NCBI GenBank assembly: GCA_035547055.1
Contig: DASZVN010000060.1
Span: forward strand, 1 to 5,327
Direction of reading: 5' to 3'
Length of the DNA stretch: 5,327 nucleotides
Origin: DASZVN01 sp035547055
GTDB lineage: Bacteria > Pseudomonadota > Alphaproteobacteria > Rhizobiales > Methylopilaceae
Below the pieces are notes generated by a model that made no database searches, had not been told where the DNA came from, and saw nothing but the letters and a program-made list of their open reading frames with translations. Shown piece after piece: positions 1 to 4,887 of the stretch (position 1 is the stretch's first letter; the number at the start of each line of letters is the position of its first letter). Both the position numbers and the translations under genes were made by a program.

Positions 1-545
1 AAGAAGGTCGAGACGAACGCCAGCGCCGCCACCGCGAGGGCGATCCAGTAGACGTTGTCGTAGCGCTCGGCCGCGGTCTGGCCGAACAGCCTGACCGAGG
101 ACACCGTCATGCTGCGGCCGGAGCCGCCGCCGAAGGCCGACAGCTTGCCGGCCGCCAGCATCAGCACCTCGGCCACCACCCAGCTTCCCACCGAGAGATA
201 GGCCGCGCGCAGGCGGAAGATGATCGCCATGACCGGAACGGCCACCAGCAGCGCCACCAGCCCCCCGAGCGGGATGGCGAGATAGGGGTTGAGCCCCGCC
301 AGCGCGGCGAAGCCGAAGAAGGCATAGGCGCCGACGCCGACGAAGCCGTGCTGGCCCACGGTGACGATGTCGGCATAGCCGGCCAGGAGGTTCCACATCA
401 TCGCCAGCACGAGCATCGACAGGAACTCGGTCAGCACCTGGAGCGACAGCAGGTCGAGAAACCACGGCCCGGCGACCAGGAAGACCGCCCCGCCGAGCAA
501 CGCCAGGCGGCCGACGGGCACGAGAGCGAGTTGCAGGCGCGGCAT
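1..545 (-). CDS. livM: LivM-family ABC importer permease, 3' end cut off by the window
   Basis: Second membrane-spanning subunit of the Liv-type importer. It pairs with LivH in the inner membrane to form the solute channel. The first 181 residues are present; the family usually has about 300 or more, so the C-terminal part, including the cytoplasmic coupling loop, is missing. The visible part is strongly hydrophobic, with likely membrane segments near residues 14-33, 36-56, 64-84, 88-110 and 119-133. The stretch at about residues 52-74 (NLLAGYADIVTVGQHGFVGVGAY) reads like the LivM N-terminal hallmark NLxxGyxGxxSxGHxaFfGiGAY, with Gln65-His66 at the GH position. The stretch LRAAYLSVGSWVVAEV (112-127) matches the family's LRGxYLAixTLxxxEi. 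The ATG at 545 lies 10 bp after the LivH stop and has GAGG 8 nt upstream, overlapping that stop, so the two permeases are probably translationally coupled. Confidence 0.9.
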   Translation of the reverse strand, partial: MPRLQLALVPVGRLALLGGAVFLVAGPWFLDLLSLQVLTEFLSMLVLAMMWNLLAGYADIVTVGQHGFVGVGAYAFFGFAALAGLNPYLAIPLGGLVALLVAVPVMAIIFRLRAAYLSVGSWVVAEVLMLAAGKLSAFGGGSGRSMTVSSVRLFGQTAAERYDNVYWIALAVAALAFVSTF

Positions 546-553
546 CGTGGCGG

Positions 554-557
554 CCTC
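554..557 (-). promoter_or_regulatory. Ribosome-binding site of livM overlapping the livH stop codon
   Basis: On the minus strand the livH stop TGA runs directly into GG, giving TGAGG. GAGG then lies 8 nt before the livM ATG at 545. The Shine-Dalgarno sequence therefore shares bases with the upstream stop codon, an arrangement that favours reinitiation and equal production of the two permease subunits. Confidence 0.6.
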
Positions 558-1416
558 AGCGCGGGAACAGGCCTTGCGGCCGGATCAGGAAGACGATGAG
601 GAAGACCAGATGGCCGGCCAGCACCTGCCAGGCCGCGTCCACCTGCCCGCCCACGCTCTGGGCAAGGCCGATCAGGATGCCCCCGGCGAGCGTGCCCCAC
701 AGGCTGCCGAGCCCGCCCAGCACCACCGCCTCGAAGGCGATCAGGAGGCGGCTCGGGCCGCTGGTCGGGTCGAAATTGGTCCATACCGACATGAAGCCGG
801 CCGAGACCGCGACCGTCACCCCGACGATGCCCATGGCGAAGGCGTAGATGCGGTTCGACGGCAGGCCGATCAGGTCGGCCGCGGCGACGTCGTCGGAGAC
901 CGCGCGGATATGGGTGCCGACGGCCGTGCCGTAGAGCACGCGGTCGAGCAGGAACACCATGACGATCGCGGCGAGGAAGATGGTCAGCGGCAGCACGCCG
1001 ACATTGATGCCGTGCCCGAGCGTGATCGTCGCGGTCTCGAAGCCGCCGCCAGGCACCTTGCGGGTGTCGGCGCCATACGTCCCTTGCAGCCCGTTCTGGA
1101 TGATGATCGAGAGGCCGAAGGTGACCAGGATGATCGGCAGGATGCCCTTGCCGAGCACGCGCTGGAGCAGGAGGCGCTGGAGCAGCCAGAAGCCGACGAA
1201 GGCGATCGGCAGCGTCAGCGCGGCGGCGGCGAGCGGCGGCAGGCCGAGGCCGGTCGTCAGCGTCAGGAGGAGGAACGACACCAGGACGATGAGGTCGCCA
1301 TGGGCGATGTTGACGAAGCGCATCACTCCGACCGAGAGCGACAGCCCCATCGCGAACAGCGCATAGAGGCCGCCGAGGAGGACGCCCTGCACGAGCTGGT
1401 TGATCCACCCGGCCAT
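556..1416 (-). CDS. livH: LivH-family ABC importer permease
   Basis: First membrane-spanning subunit of the Liv/HAAT-type importer; it forms the translocation path with LivM. It has 286 residues, a normal length for LivH (about 290). Family landmarks are visible: GGLYALFAMGLSLSVGVMRF followed by NIAHGD (residues 36-41), the typical LivH N-terminal block. The cytoplasmic coupling-loop block RAVSDDVAAADLIGL is at 171-185, EAVVLGGLGSLWGTLAGG at 229-246, and the C-terminal RPQGLF signature at 279-284. Most of the remaining sequence is hydrophobic helices. An in-frame ATG exists further upstream at 1518, but that extension would translate the palindromic repeat at 1429-1524. The start at 1416 has a strong GGGAGG 8 nt upstream and begins exactly where homology to LivH begins, so I chose it. 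The gene lies 119 bp after livF and 10 bp before livM. Confidence 0.96.
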   Translation of the reverse strand: MAGWINQLVQGVLLGGLYALFAMGLSLSVGVMRFVNIAHGDLIVLVSFLLLTLTTGLGLPPLAAAALTLPIAFVGFWLLQRLLLQRVLGKGILPIILVTFGLSIIIQNGLQGTYGADTRKVPGGGFETATITLGHGINVGVLPLTIFLAAIVMVFLLDRVLYGTAVGTHIRAVSDDVAAADLIGLPSNRIYAFAMGIVGVTVAVSAGFMSVWTNFDPTSGPSRLLIAFEAVVLGGLGSLWGTLAGGILIGLAQSVGGQVDAAWQVLAGHLVFLIVFLIRPQGLFPR

Positions 1417-1424
1417 GCGTTCAG

Positions 1425-1430
1425 CCTCCC
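1425..1430 (-). promoter_or_regulatory. Ribosome-binding site fixing the livH start
   Basis: The minus strand reads GGGAGG here, 8 nt before the ATG at 1416. This supports 1416 over the in-frame ATG at 1518. Its two outermost bases (1429-1430) coincide with the end of the palindromic repeat that fills the livF-livH gap, so a repeat hairpin in the mRNA would end right at the ribosome-binding site. Confidence 0.75.
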
Positions 1431-1524
1431 GTCGTTGCGAGGAGGCGCAGCCGACGAAGCAATCCAGGGGCGGCAGGCACGGTGTCCGCGGCCCTGGATT
1501 GCTTCGCTTCGCTCGCAATGACGG
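1429..1524. repeat. Interspersed palindromic repeat, type A (livF-livH gap)
   Basis: Imperfect inverted repeat filling most of the 119-bp gap. The right arm (1492-1524) read on the minus strand begins CCGTCATTGCGAGCG and ends GAAGCAATCCAGGG. The left arm (1429-1469) begins CCGTCGTTGCGAGG and ends GAAGCAATCCAGGG. The left arm is 8 nt longer, with the extra bases in its interior. The 22-nt centre is CG-rich. I recognise this as the kind of short non-coding repeat found in many copies between genes in Hyphomicrobiales genomes. No protein is encoded. In RNA it would fold into a long hairpin. Confidence 0.8.
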
Positions 1525-1535
1525 CCATCATCGCC

Positions 1536-2240
1536 TCACAGTCCGAAATAATGTTTCACGACGGTCTCCCGCGTGGTGTCCTCGGGGCGGCCGGCGAGGT
1601 TCACCCGGCCTTCGATCAGGCAGTAGAAGCGGTCGGCGACGGCGAGCGAGCGGGTGATGTCCTGCTCGACCACCAGGATGCCGATGCCGCGCGAGCGGAT
1701 CTGCGGAATGATGTCGTAGAGGCCGTTGATGACCACCGGCGCGAGGCCGAGGCTGATCTCGTCGCAGAGGAGGAGGCGCGGGTTGGCGAGGAGCGCGCGG
1801 CCGACCGCGACCATCTGCTGCTGGCCGCCCGAGAGCTCCCGCGCGAACTGGCGGCGCTTCTCGGCCAGCGCCGGGAACAGGCCGTAGACCTCTTCCAGGC
1901 CGATCGGTCCGTCGCGCCCGACGGCGCGGCCGATCTTGAGGTTCTCCTCGACCGTCAGCGATGGGAACAGCCGCCGCCCTTCGGGCACCAGCGCGACGCC
2001 GCGCTTCGCGATGTCCGCCGTCGGCAGGCCCACCAGGTCCTCGCCGTCGAGGCGGATCGCGCCCTCGATGCGGCCAACCTGGCCCATGATCGCCTTCAAG
2101 AGCGACGACTTGCCGGCGCCGTTGGCGCCGATGATCGAGACGATCTCGCCGGCGCCGACCGCGATGCCGACGCCGAACAGCGCCCGGAACGGCCCCCAAT
2201 AGACCGACAGGTTCTCGACCGCGAGGAGGGGAGTGGCCAT
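1536..2240 (-). CDS. livF: LivF-family ABC importer ATPase
   Basis: One of two cytoplasmic ATPases that energise the importer. It has 234 residues, typical for LivF (about 235). Visible motifs in order: Walker A GANGAGKS at 38-45; the LivF-specific Q-loop region VPEGRRLFPSLTVEENL at 85-101; the ABC signature LSGGQQQM at 136-143; Walker B LLLCDEIS at 156-163, with catalytic Glu161 present; the D-loop region LGLAP at 164-168; and VVEQD at 190-194, where the switch histidine is Gln193. Glu/Gly in the Q-loop and Gln in the H-loop are usual in LivF and separate it from LivG. The reading frame stays open far upstream, but that part is a shadow of livG and a repeat. The ATG at 2240 begins the conserved MATPLLAVENLSVYWG block. 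Its ribosome-binding site is weak (TAGG, 9 nt upstream). Walker B is followed by Ile162 rather than the usual Pro. Confidence 0.96.
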   Translation of the reverse strand: MATPLLAVENLSVYWGPFRALFGVGIAVGAGEIVSIIGANGAGKSSLLKAIMGQVGRIEGAIRLDGEDLVGLPTADIAKRGVALVPEGRRLFPSLTVEENLKIGRAVGRDGPIGLEEVYGLFPALAEKRRQFARELSGGQQQMVAVGRALLANPRLLLCDEISLGLAPVVINGLYDIIPQIRSRGIGILVVEQDITRSLAVADRFYCLIEGRVNLAGRPEDTTRETVVKHYFGL

Positions 2241-2254
2241 TCGGCAATGCCTAT

Positions 2255-2346
2255 CCGTCATGGCCGGGCTTGTCCCGGCCATCCACGACTTCCTCGGGGT
2301 TGCGGGACCGACTCGTGGATGCCCGGGCCAAGCCCGGGCATGACGG
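2255..2346. repeat. Interspersed palindromic repeat, type B (livG-livF gap)
   Basis: Near-perfect inverted repeat with 34-nt arms at 2255-2288 and 2313-2346. By my count the two arms match at 31 of 34 positions when one is reverse-complemented. Each arm begins CCGTCATG and ends CATCCACGA, and each is itself partly palindromic (GGCCGGG...CCCGGCC or GCCCGGG...CCCGGGC). The centre is 24 nt. This type is also familiar from Hyphomicrobiales intergenic regions and is a different family from the repeat at 1429-1524. It occupies most of the 128-bp gap and ends 14 nt before the livF start codon. Confidence 0.82.
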
Positions 2347-2368
2347 TGGAGAGGGCGGCGGCATCTTC

Positions 2369-3091
2369 TCAGCCCTCCTCGACGCCGAGATAGACCTCCT
2401 TGACGCGGCGGTCGGCGAGGACGTCGTCCGGGGCGCCGCTGACGATGAAGCTGCCGCCGTGGAGCACGGCGAGCCGGGTCGCGATGCGGCGGAGCGCGTG
2501 GATGACGTGCTCGATCCAGACGATCGTGGTGCCGCCGGTGTGGACCGAGCGGACGATGTCGAGCAGGGTGTCGCACTCGGCTTCGGTCAGCCCGCCGGCG
2601 ATCTCGTCGAGGAGGAGGAGGCGCGGCCGCCCGGCCAGCGCCTTGGCGAGCTCGAGGCGCTTGAGGTCGAGCAGCGACAGCTTCTCCGCCGGCAGCGCGG
2701 CGCGGTGGGCGAGCCCGGTCGTCTCCAGCACCTCGGCGGCGAGCGGCTTGGCCGCGGCGATCGACATGCCGCCGCCGCTCACCGCCGCGACCAGCACGTT
2801 CTCGAACACGCTCATCGCGGTGAACGGTTTCGGCACCTGGTAGGTGCGGCCGATGCCGAGGCGGTAGCGCCGCCACGGCTTCAGCCTGGTGATGTCGCGG
2901 CCCTCGAACAGGATGCGCCCGGCGCTCGGCGGCAGCACGCCGGCGACGACGTTGAAGAGCGTGGTCTTGCCGGCCCCGTTCGGCCCGAGCACGCCCAGGA
3001 CGTCCCCCGCCTCGACCGAGAGCGCGAGGTCGTCGATCACCTTCAGCGCACCGAAATGACGCGACAGGCCGGTCAGCTCGAGCATGGCCAT
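2369..3091 (-). CDS. livG: LivG-family ABC importer ATPase with a degenerate signature motif
   Basis: The second cytoplasmic ATPase, partner of LivF. It has 240 residues, near the usual LivG length (about 250). Motifs: Walker A GPNGAGKT at 36-43; Q-loop GRTYQVPKPF at 81-90, with Gln85, where LivG normally has the similar R-T-F-Q; Walker B LLLLDEIAGGL at 158-168, with catalytic Glu163; and the H-loop IEHV at 193-196, with His195 intact. The ABC signature expected before KRLELAKAL is LSLLDLK (138-144), lacking the GGQ (or YGQ) core, although the surrounding residues are well conserved. The ATG at 3091 has GAGG 11 nt upstream. A second in-frame ATG at 3085 would trim two residues and is less well placed. 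The gene lies between the binding-protein gene (295 bp upstream) and livF (128 bp downstream). Confidence 0.95.
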   Translation of the reverse strand: MAMLELTGLSRHFGALKVIDDLALSVEAGDVLGVLGPNGAGKTTLFNVVAGVLPPSAGRILFEGRDITRLKPWRRYRLGIGRTYQVPKPFTAMSVFENVLVAAVSGGGMSIAAAKPLAAEVLETTGLAHRAALPAEKLSLLDLKRLELAKALAGRPRLLLLDEIAGGLTEAECDTLLDIVRSVHTGGTTIVWIEHVIHALRRIATRLAVLHGGSFIVSGAPDDVLADRRVKEVYLGVEEG

Positions 3092-3148
3092 TGGTCGAAA
3101 TGCCTCGATCAGGCGCCATCGGGCTCAGCAAGCCATGGAAGCGGCCGC

Positions 3149-3251
3149 CTGTCATCCCGGCCGCGGCGGAGCCGAGAGCCGGGATCCGGTCGCCGCTACG
3201 ACCGTCTGCGACCCGGGTCCCGGATCGCGCTTCGCGCGTCCGGGACGACAG
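3149..3251. repeat. Interspersed palindromic repeat, type C (binding protein-livG gap)
   Basis: Imperfect inverted repeat with arms of about 40 nt. The left arm (3149-3189) begins CTGTCATCCCGG and ends CCGGGATCCGG. The right arm (3212-3251) on the minus strand begins CTGTCGTCCCGG and ends CCGGGACCCGG. Their interiors differ more (GCGGAGCCGAGAG against CGCGAAGCGCGAT). Each arm is self-complementary through CCCGG...CCGGG. It looks like a third class of alphaproteobacterial interspersed repeat, distinct from the two others in this operon. No coding potential is evident. The rest of the 295-bp gap (3092-3386) holds the stem-loop at 3271-3301 and nothing else I can identify. Confidence 0.7.
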
Positions 3252-3270
3252 CCGAGACTCGGAAGGAAGA

Positions 3271-3301
3271 CCCTCCCTCCGCCGCAGGGACGGAGGGAGG
3301 G
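3271..3301 (-). terminator. Perfect 11-bp stem-loop after the binding-protein gene: possible attenuator or RNA-stabilising hairpin
   Basis: CCCTCCCTCCG (3271-3281) and CGGAGGGAGGG (3291-3301) are exact reverse complements separated by a 9-nt loop. The stem sits 85 nt downstream of the binding-protein stop. On the transcribed strand the following bases are pyrimidine-rich (TCTTCCTTCC) but are not a clean U-tract, so this is not a textbook intrinsic terminator. In binding-protein-dependent importers such hairpins often let the binding protein be made in excess over the membrane and ATPase subunits, by partial termination or by protecting the upstream mRNA from 3' exonucleases. That role is inferred here. 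Confidence 0.4.
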
Positions 3302-3386
3302 GAGTTCGTGGTCGCCGCGTGCGGCCGTCCAGCGGGTTCTCGGGAGGAGGCGGAGCCTCGTCCGGGCGGCACGGCGGCCACGGCGT

Positions 3387-4670
3387 TCAGGAATATTTCA
3401 TCAACTGCGGCTCGCCCGTGGTCGGGATGTTCTTGGCGAGCGAATTGTCGACCAGGATCAGGTCGTGGGGCCATTTCTTGCCCTTCTGCCACTGGCCCAT
3501 GACCAGCGGCGTCTGGGCGCAGTTCGGCAGCGGGCCCTTGGCGAAGTCGATCGGTCCGACGATCGAGTTGAGGTTGGTCGCGCGGATGGCGTCGCGGATC
3601 GAGGCCGCCTTCGAGACGTCCTGGGTCCGCTTCAGCACGTCGAAGATCACCTCGAACAGCGCCAGGCGGAAGCCGAGCGGCAGCGACCACTGGCGCTTGC
3701 TCGCCTTCTCGTAGGCGTCGGCGAGCTCGGCCGAGCTCTGGTGCGTCAGCGGCGAGTGGAACGGGTGGTAGCGCGACCACCACACCTCCACCGACAGGCC
3801 GTTGGCGCGGTCGCCGAACGGGTCGATCGCCGGCGGGAACTCGCAGGCCTTGCCGACATAGACCACCTTCGGCCGATAGCCCTGCTGGGCGGCGCCGTTC
3901 CAGAGCGTCGTCATCTCCGGCGGCGGCAGCACGCCGGTCATGATATCGGCCCCGCCGGACTTGAAGGCGCCGATCTGGGCGTTGTAGTTGCTCGCCGGCA
4001 TGTCGAAGCGGCCGGGATCGATGACCTTGTAGCCGTTCGACTTGAAATAGCCCGGGAACGACTTCGACTGGGCGAGGCCGTCGCCGTCGTTCGGCCAGAC
4101 GCCGCCGACCACCTTGTTGGTCGGGAGGCGGTTCCACATCGCGACCAGCGCCCGCATCACCTGGTCGCCGCTGAAGAAGAAGTGGTAGGTCCAGTCGAAG
4201 CCCTTCTTGGGGTCGCCGTTGCGGCCGAAGAAATAGGGCTCGAGCGGCGCGTCGTTCGAGATGCACGGCACGCCGTTGACCTCGCACTGGTCCGACACCG
4301 GGTTCACGGTCTCGGGCGTCGCGAAGGTCGCGATCAGGTCGACCTTGTCGTTCAGGATCAGCTCCTGCGTCACCTCCGAAGCGCGGTTCGGGTTGGACTG
4401 GCTGTCCTTGATCACGATCTCGTAGGGATGGGCGGTGCCGTGGATGGTGATCTTGCCGCCGAGCGTCTTCTTGACCTCGCCCATCACGAACGGGATGTGC
4501 TCGGTGAAGAAGGCGAGCGGGCCGGTCGCCGGCATCACGAGACCGATCTTGATCGTCTTGGTCGCGGCGAAGGCGGGCCGCGCCAGCGTGCCGAGCGGCA
4601 GCGCCGCCATGCCGGCCGCGGCGCCCTTGAGCACGCTGCGCCGGCTGATCGAACCGTTGCGGGTGACCAT
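3387..4670 (-). CDS. Liv-type ABC importer periplasmic substrate-binding protein with a Tat signal
   Basis: Periplasmic receptor that binds the solute and delivers it to LivH/LivM. It is a 427-residue precursor of the type 1 (Leu/Ile/Val-binding-like) fold. The N-terminus carries a twin-arginine signal: SRRSVLKG (9-16), a hydrophobic Ala/Gly/Leu stretch, then AFA (33-35), a likely cleavage site before Ala36. The mature protein starts with TIKIGLVMPATGPLA (39-53), the family's first strand and binding loop. It continues with IVIKDSQSNPNRASEVTQEL (85-104) and KVDLIATFATPETVNPVSD (109-127), both usual for the family. Mature cysteines occur at 129 and 136 and in KACEF and PNCAQ further on. The ATG at 4670 has GGAGG 9 nt upstream. 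It is the first gene of the operon. The ligand cannot be read from the sequence. It differs enough from E. coli LivJ/LivK that I give no symbol. Confidence 0.93.
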   Translation of the reverse strand: MVTRNGSISRRSVLKGAAAGMAALPLGTLARPAFAATKTIKIGLVMPATGPLAFFTEHIPFVMGEVKKTLGGKITIHGTAHPYEIVIKDSQSNPNRASEVTQELILNDKVDLIATFATPETVNPVSDQCEVNGVPCISNDAPLEPYFFGRNGDPKKGFDWTYHFFFSGDQVMRALVAMWNRLPTNKVVGGVWPNDGDGLAQSKSFPGYFKSNGYKVIDPGRFDMPASNYNAQIGAFKSGGADIMTGVLPPPEMTTLWNGAAQQGYRPKVVYVGKACEFPPAIDPFGDRANGLSVEVWWSRYHPFHSPLTHQSSAELADAYEKASKRQWSLPLGFRLALFEVIFDVLKRTQDVSKAASIRDAIRATNLNSIVGPIDFAKGPLPNCAQTPLVMGQWQKGKKWPHDLILVDNSLAKNIPTTGEPQLMKYS

Positions 4671-4679
4671 GATCTCGCT

Positions 4680-4684
4680 CCTCC
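4680..4684 (-). promoter_or_regulatory. Strong ribosome-binding site of the binding-protein gene
   Basis: The minus strand reads GGAGG within a longer purine run (GGGGAGGAG), 9 nt before the ATG at 4670. It is a closer match to the anti-Shine-Dalgarno sequence, with better spacing, than the sites before livG or livF. This fits a binding protein made in excess over the transporter subunits. Confidence 0.75.
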
Positions 4685-4776
4685 CCTCGTCGGCGGCGGC
4701 GATCGAGGGCCGTTGGCCCGCGCCGCGCGCTCCCCGCGGCGGCCCGACTTTCGTCCGGAGGTCCGCCGGATGATCG

Positions 4777-4805
4777 AGGTTAGATCAAAACAAGTTTGAT
4801 CGCAA
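4777..4805 (-). promoter_or_regulatory. Candidate promoter of the importer operon
   Basis: On the minus strand, TTGCGA (4805-4800) and TAACCT (4782-4777) are separated by exactly 17 nt. They match the housekeeping -35 (TTGACA) at 4 of 6 and -10 (TATAAT) at 3 of 6 positions. Transcription would begin near 4770, leaving a leader of about 100 nt before the ATG at 4670. That leader contains small GC-rich dyads (for example 4707-4719, GGGCC-GTT-GGCCC). The whole 17-nt spacer lies within the palindrome at 4783-4801, so a repressor bound there would block RNA polymerase. The match is modest and rests on inspection only. Confidence 0.35.
4783..4801. promoter_or_regulatory. Candidate MarR operator, dyad 1
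   Basis: Perfect inverted repeat GATCAAA-N5-TTTGATC in the divergent intergenic region. Its centre also contains a nested AAAC-AA-GTTT dyad. The 19-bp length, AT-rich inner half-sites and place between a marR-like gene and a divergent operon are what is usual for operators of MarR dimers. It stands out in a very GC-rich background. Binding by this particular regulator is inferred. Confidence 0.55.
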
Positions 4806-4815
4806 ACCGTTTGCG
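4801..4815. promoter_or_regulatory. Candidate operator, dyad 2, abutting dyad 1
   Basis: Perfect inverted repeat CGCAAAC-C-GTTTGCG sharing base 4801 with the first dyad. The AAAC/GTTT core is also present in the centre of dyad 1, so the two may be related half-site arrays for the same protein. Their centres (4792 and 4808) are 16 bp apart, about one and a half helical turns. Dyad 2 overlaps the candidate -35 elements of both divergent promoters. Confidence 0.5.
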
Positions 4816-4839
4816 CGGATCGCGCCGGCAGGCTAGAGG
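4811..4839 (+). promoter_or_regulatory. Weak candidate promoter of the marR-like gene
   Basis: TTGCGC (4811-4816) and TAGAGG (4834-4839) are 17 nt apart; each matches consensus at only 3 of 6 positions. The start site would be near 4846, about 40 nt before the ATG at 4888. The -35 overlaps dyad 2, consistent with autoregulation as is common for marR genes. The support is weak and mainly positional. Confidence 0.25.
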
Positions 4840-4870
4840 CAGGCGGAAGGCGGCCGCGAGGTCCGCGGAC

Positions 4871-4877
4871 AGGGAGG
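4871..4877 (+). promoter_or_regulatory. Ribosome-binding site of the marR-like gene
   Basis: AGGGAGG lies 10 nt before the ATG at 4888. The frame is closed by a TAG at 4834-4836 with no other start codon in between, so 4888 is the earliest possible start. A 10-bp perfect palindrome, GTCCGCGGAC (4861-4870), lies immediately upstream of the site. Confidence 0.6.
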
Positions 4878-4887
4878 CGGGGATCGC

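Noticed and set aside
1417..1518. 34-residue N-terminal extension of LivH from an ATG at 1518
   Set aside because: The extension would be a translation of the palindromic repeat and bypasses the strong ribosome-binding site at 1425-1430. LivH homology begins at the ATG at 1416.
1429..1524. CRISPR-like or IS-terminal inverted repeats
   Set aside because: There is a single palindromic unit per gap, no regularly spaced array and no transposase. The three units differ from each other, which fits interspersed palindromic repeats better.
1536..3155. One 539-codon open frame on the minus strand covering livF, the gap and the livG region
   Set aside because: Only the part from 2240 downward is protein-like (LivF). 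The upstream part is Arg/Pro-rich, overlaps the well-conserved LivG in another frame and runs through a palindromic repeat. It is an artefact of high GC content, not a fused or extended ATPase.
3084..4799. Long plus-strand open frame (571 codons) opposite the binding protein
   Set aside because: The translated composition is Arg/Gly/Ala/Val/Asp-rich without a recognisable fold. It is antisense to a clear binding protein and arises from codon bias in GC-rich DNA. Other long plus-strand frames opposite livH, livF and livG were dismissed for the same reason.
4772..4821. Four GATC sites within 50 bp (4772, 4783, 4798, 4818), suggesting methylation control
   Set aside because: Two of the four are the half-site ends of dyad 1. 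Alphaproteobacteria typically use GANTC (CcrM) rather than Dam methylation, so a methylation switch is not supported.
4758..4866. Direct repeat GAGGTCCGC at 4758-4766 and 4858-4866, exactly 100 bp apart, flanking the dyads
   Set aside because: A 9-bp match is not improbable in a 217-bp very GC-rich region, and neither copy coincides with a recognisable element other than a nearby small palindrome.
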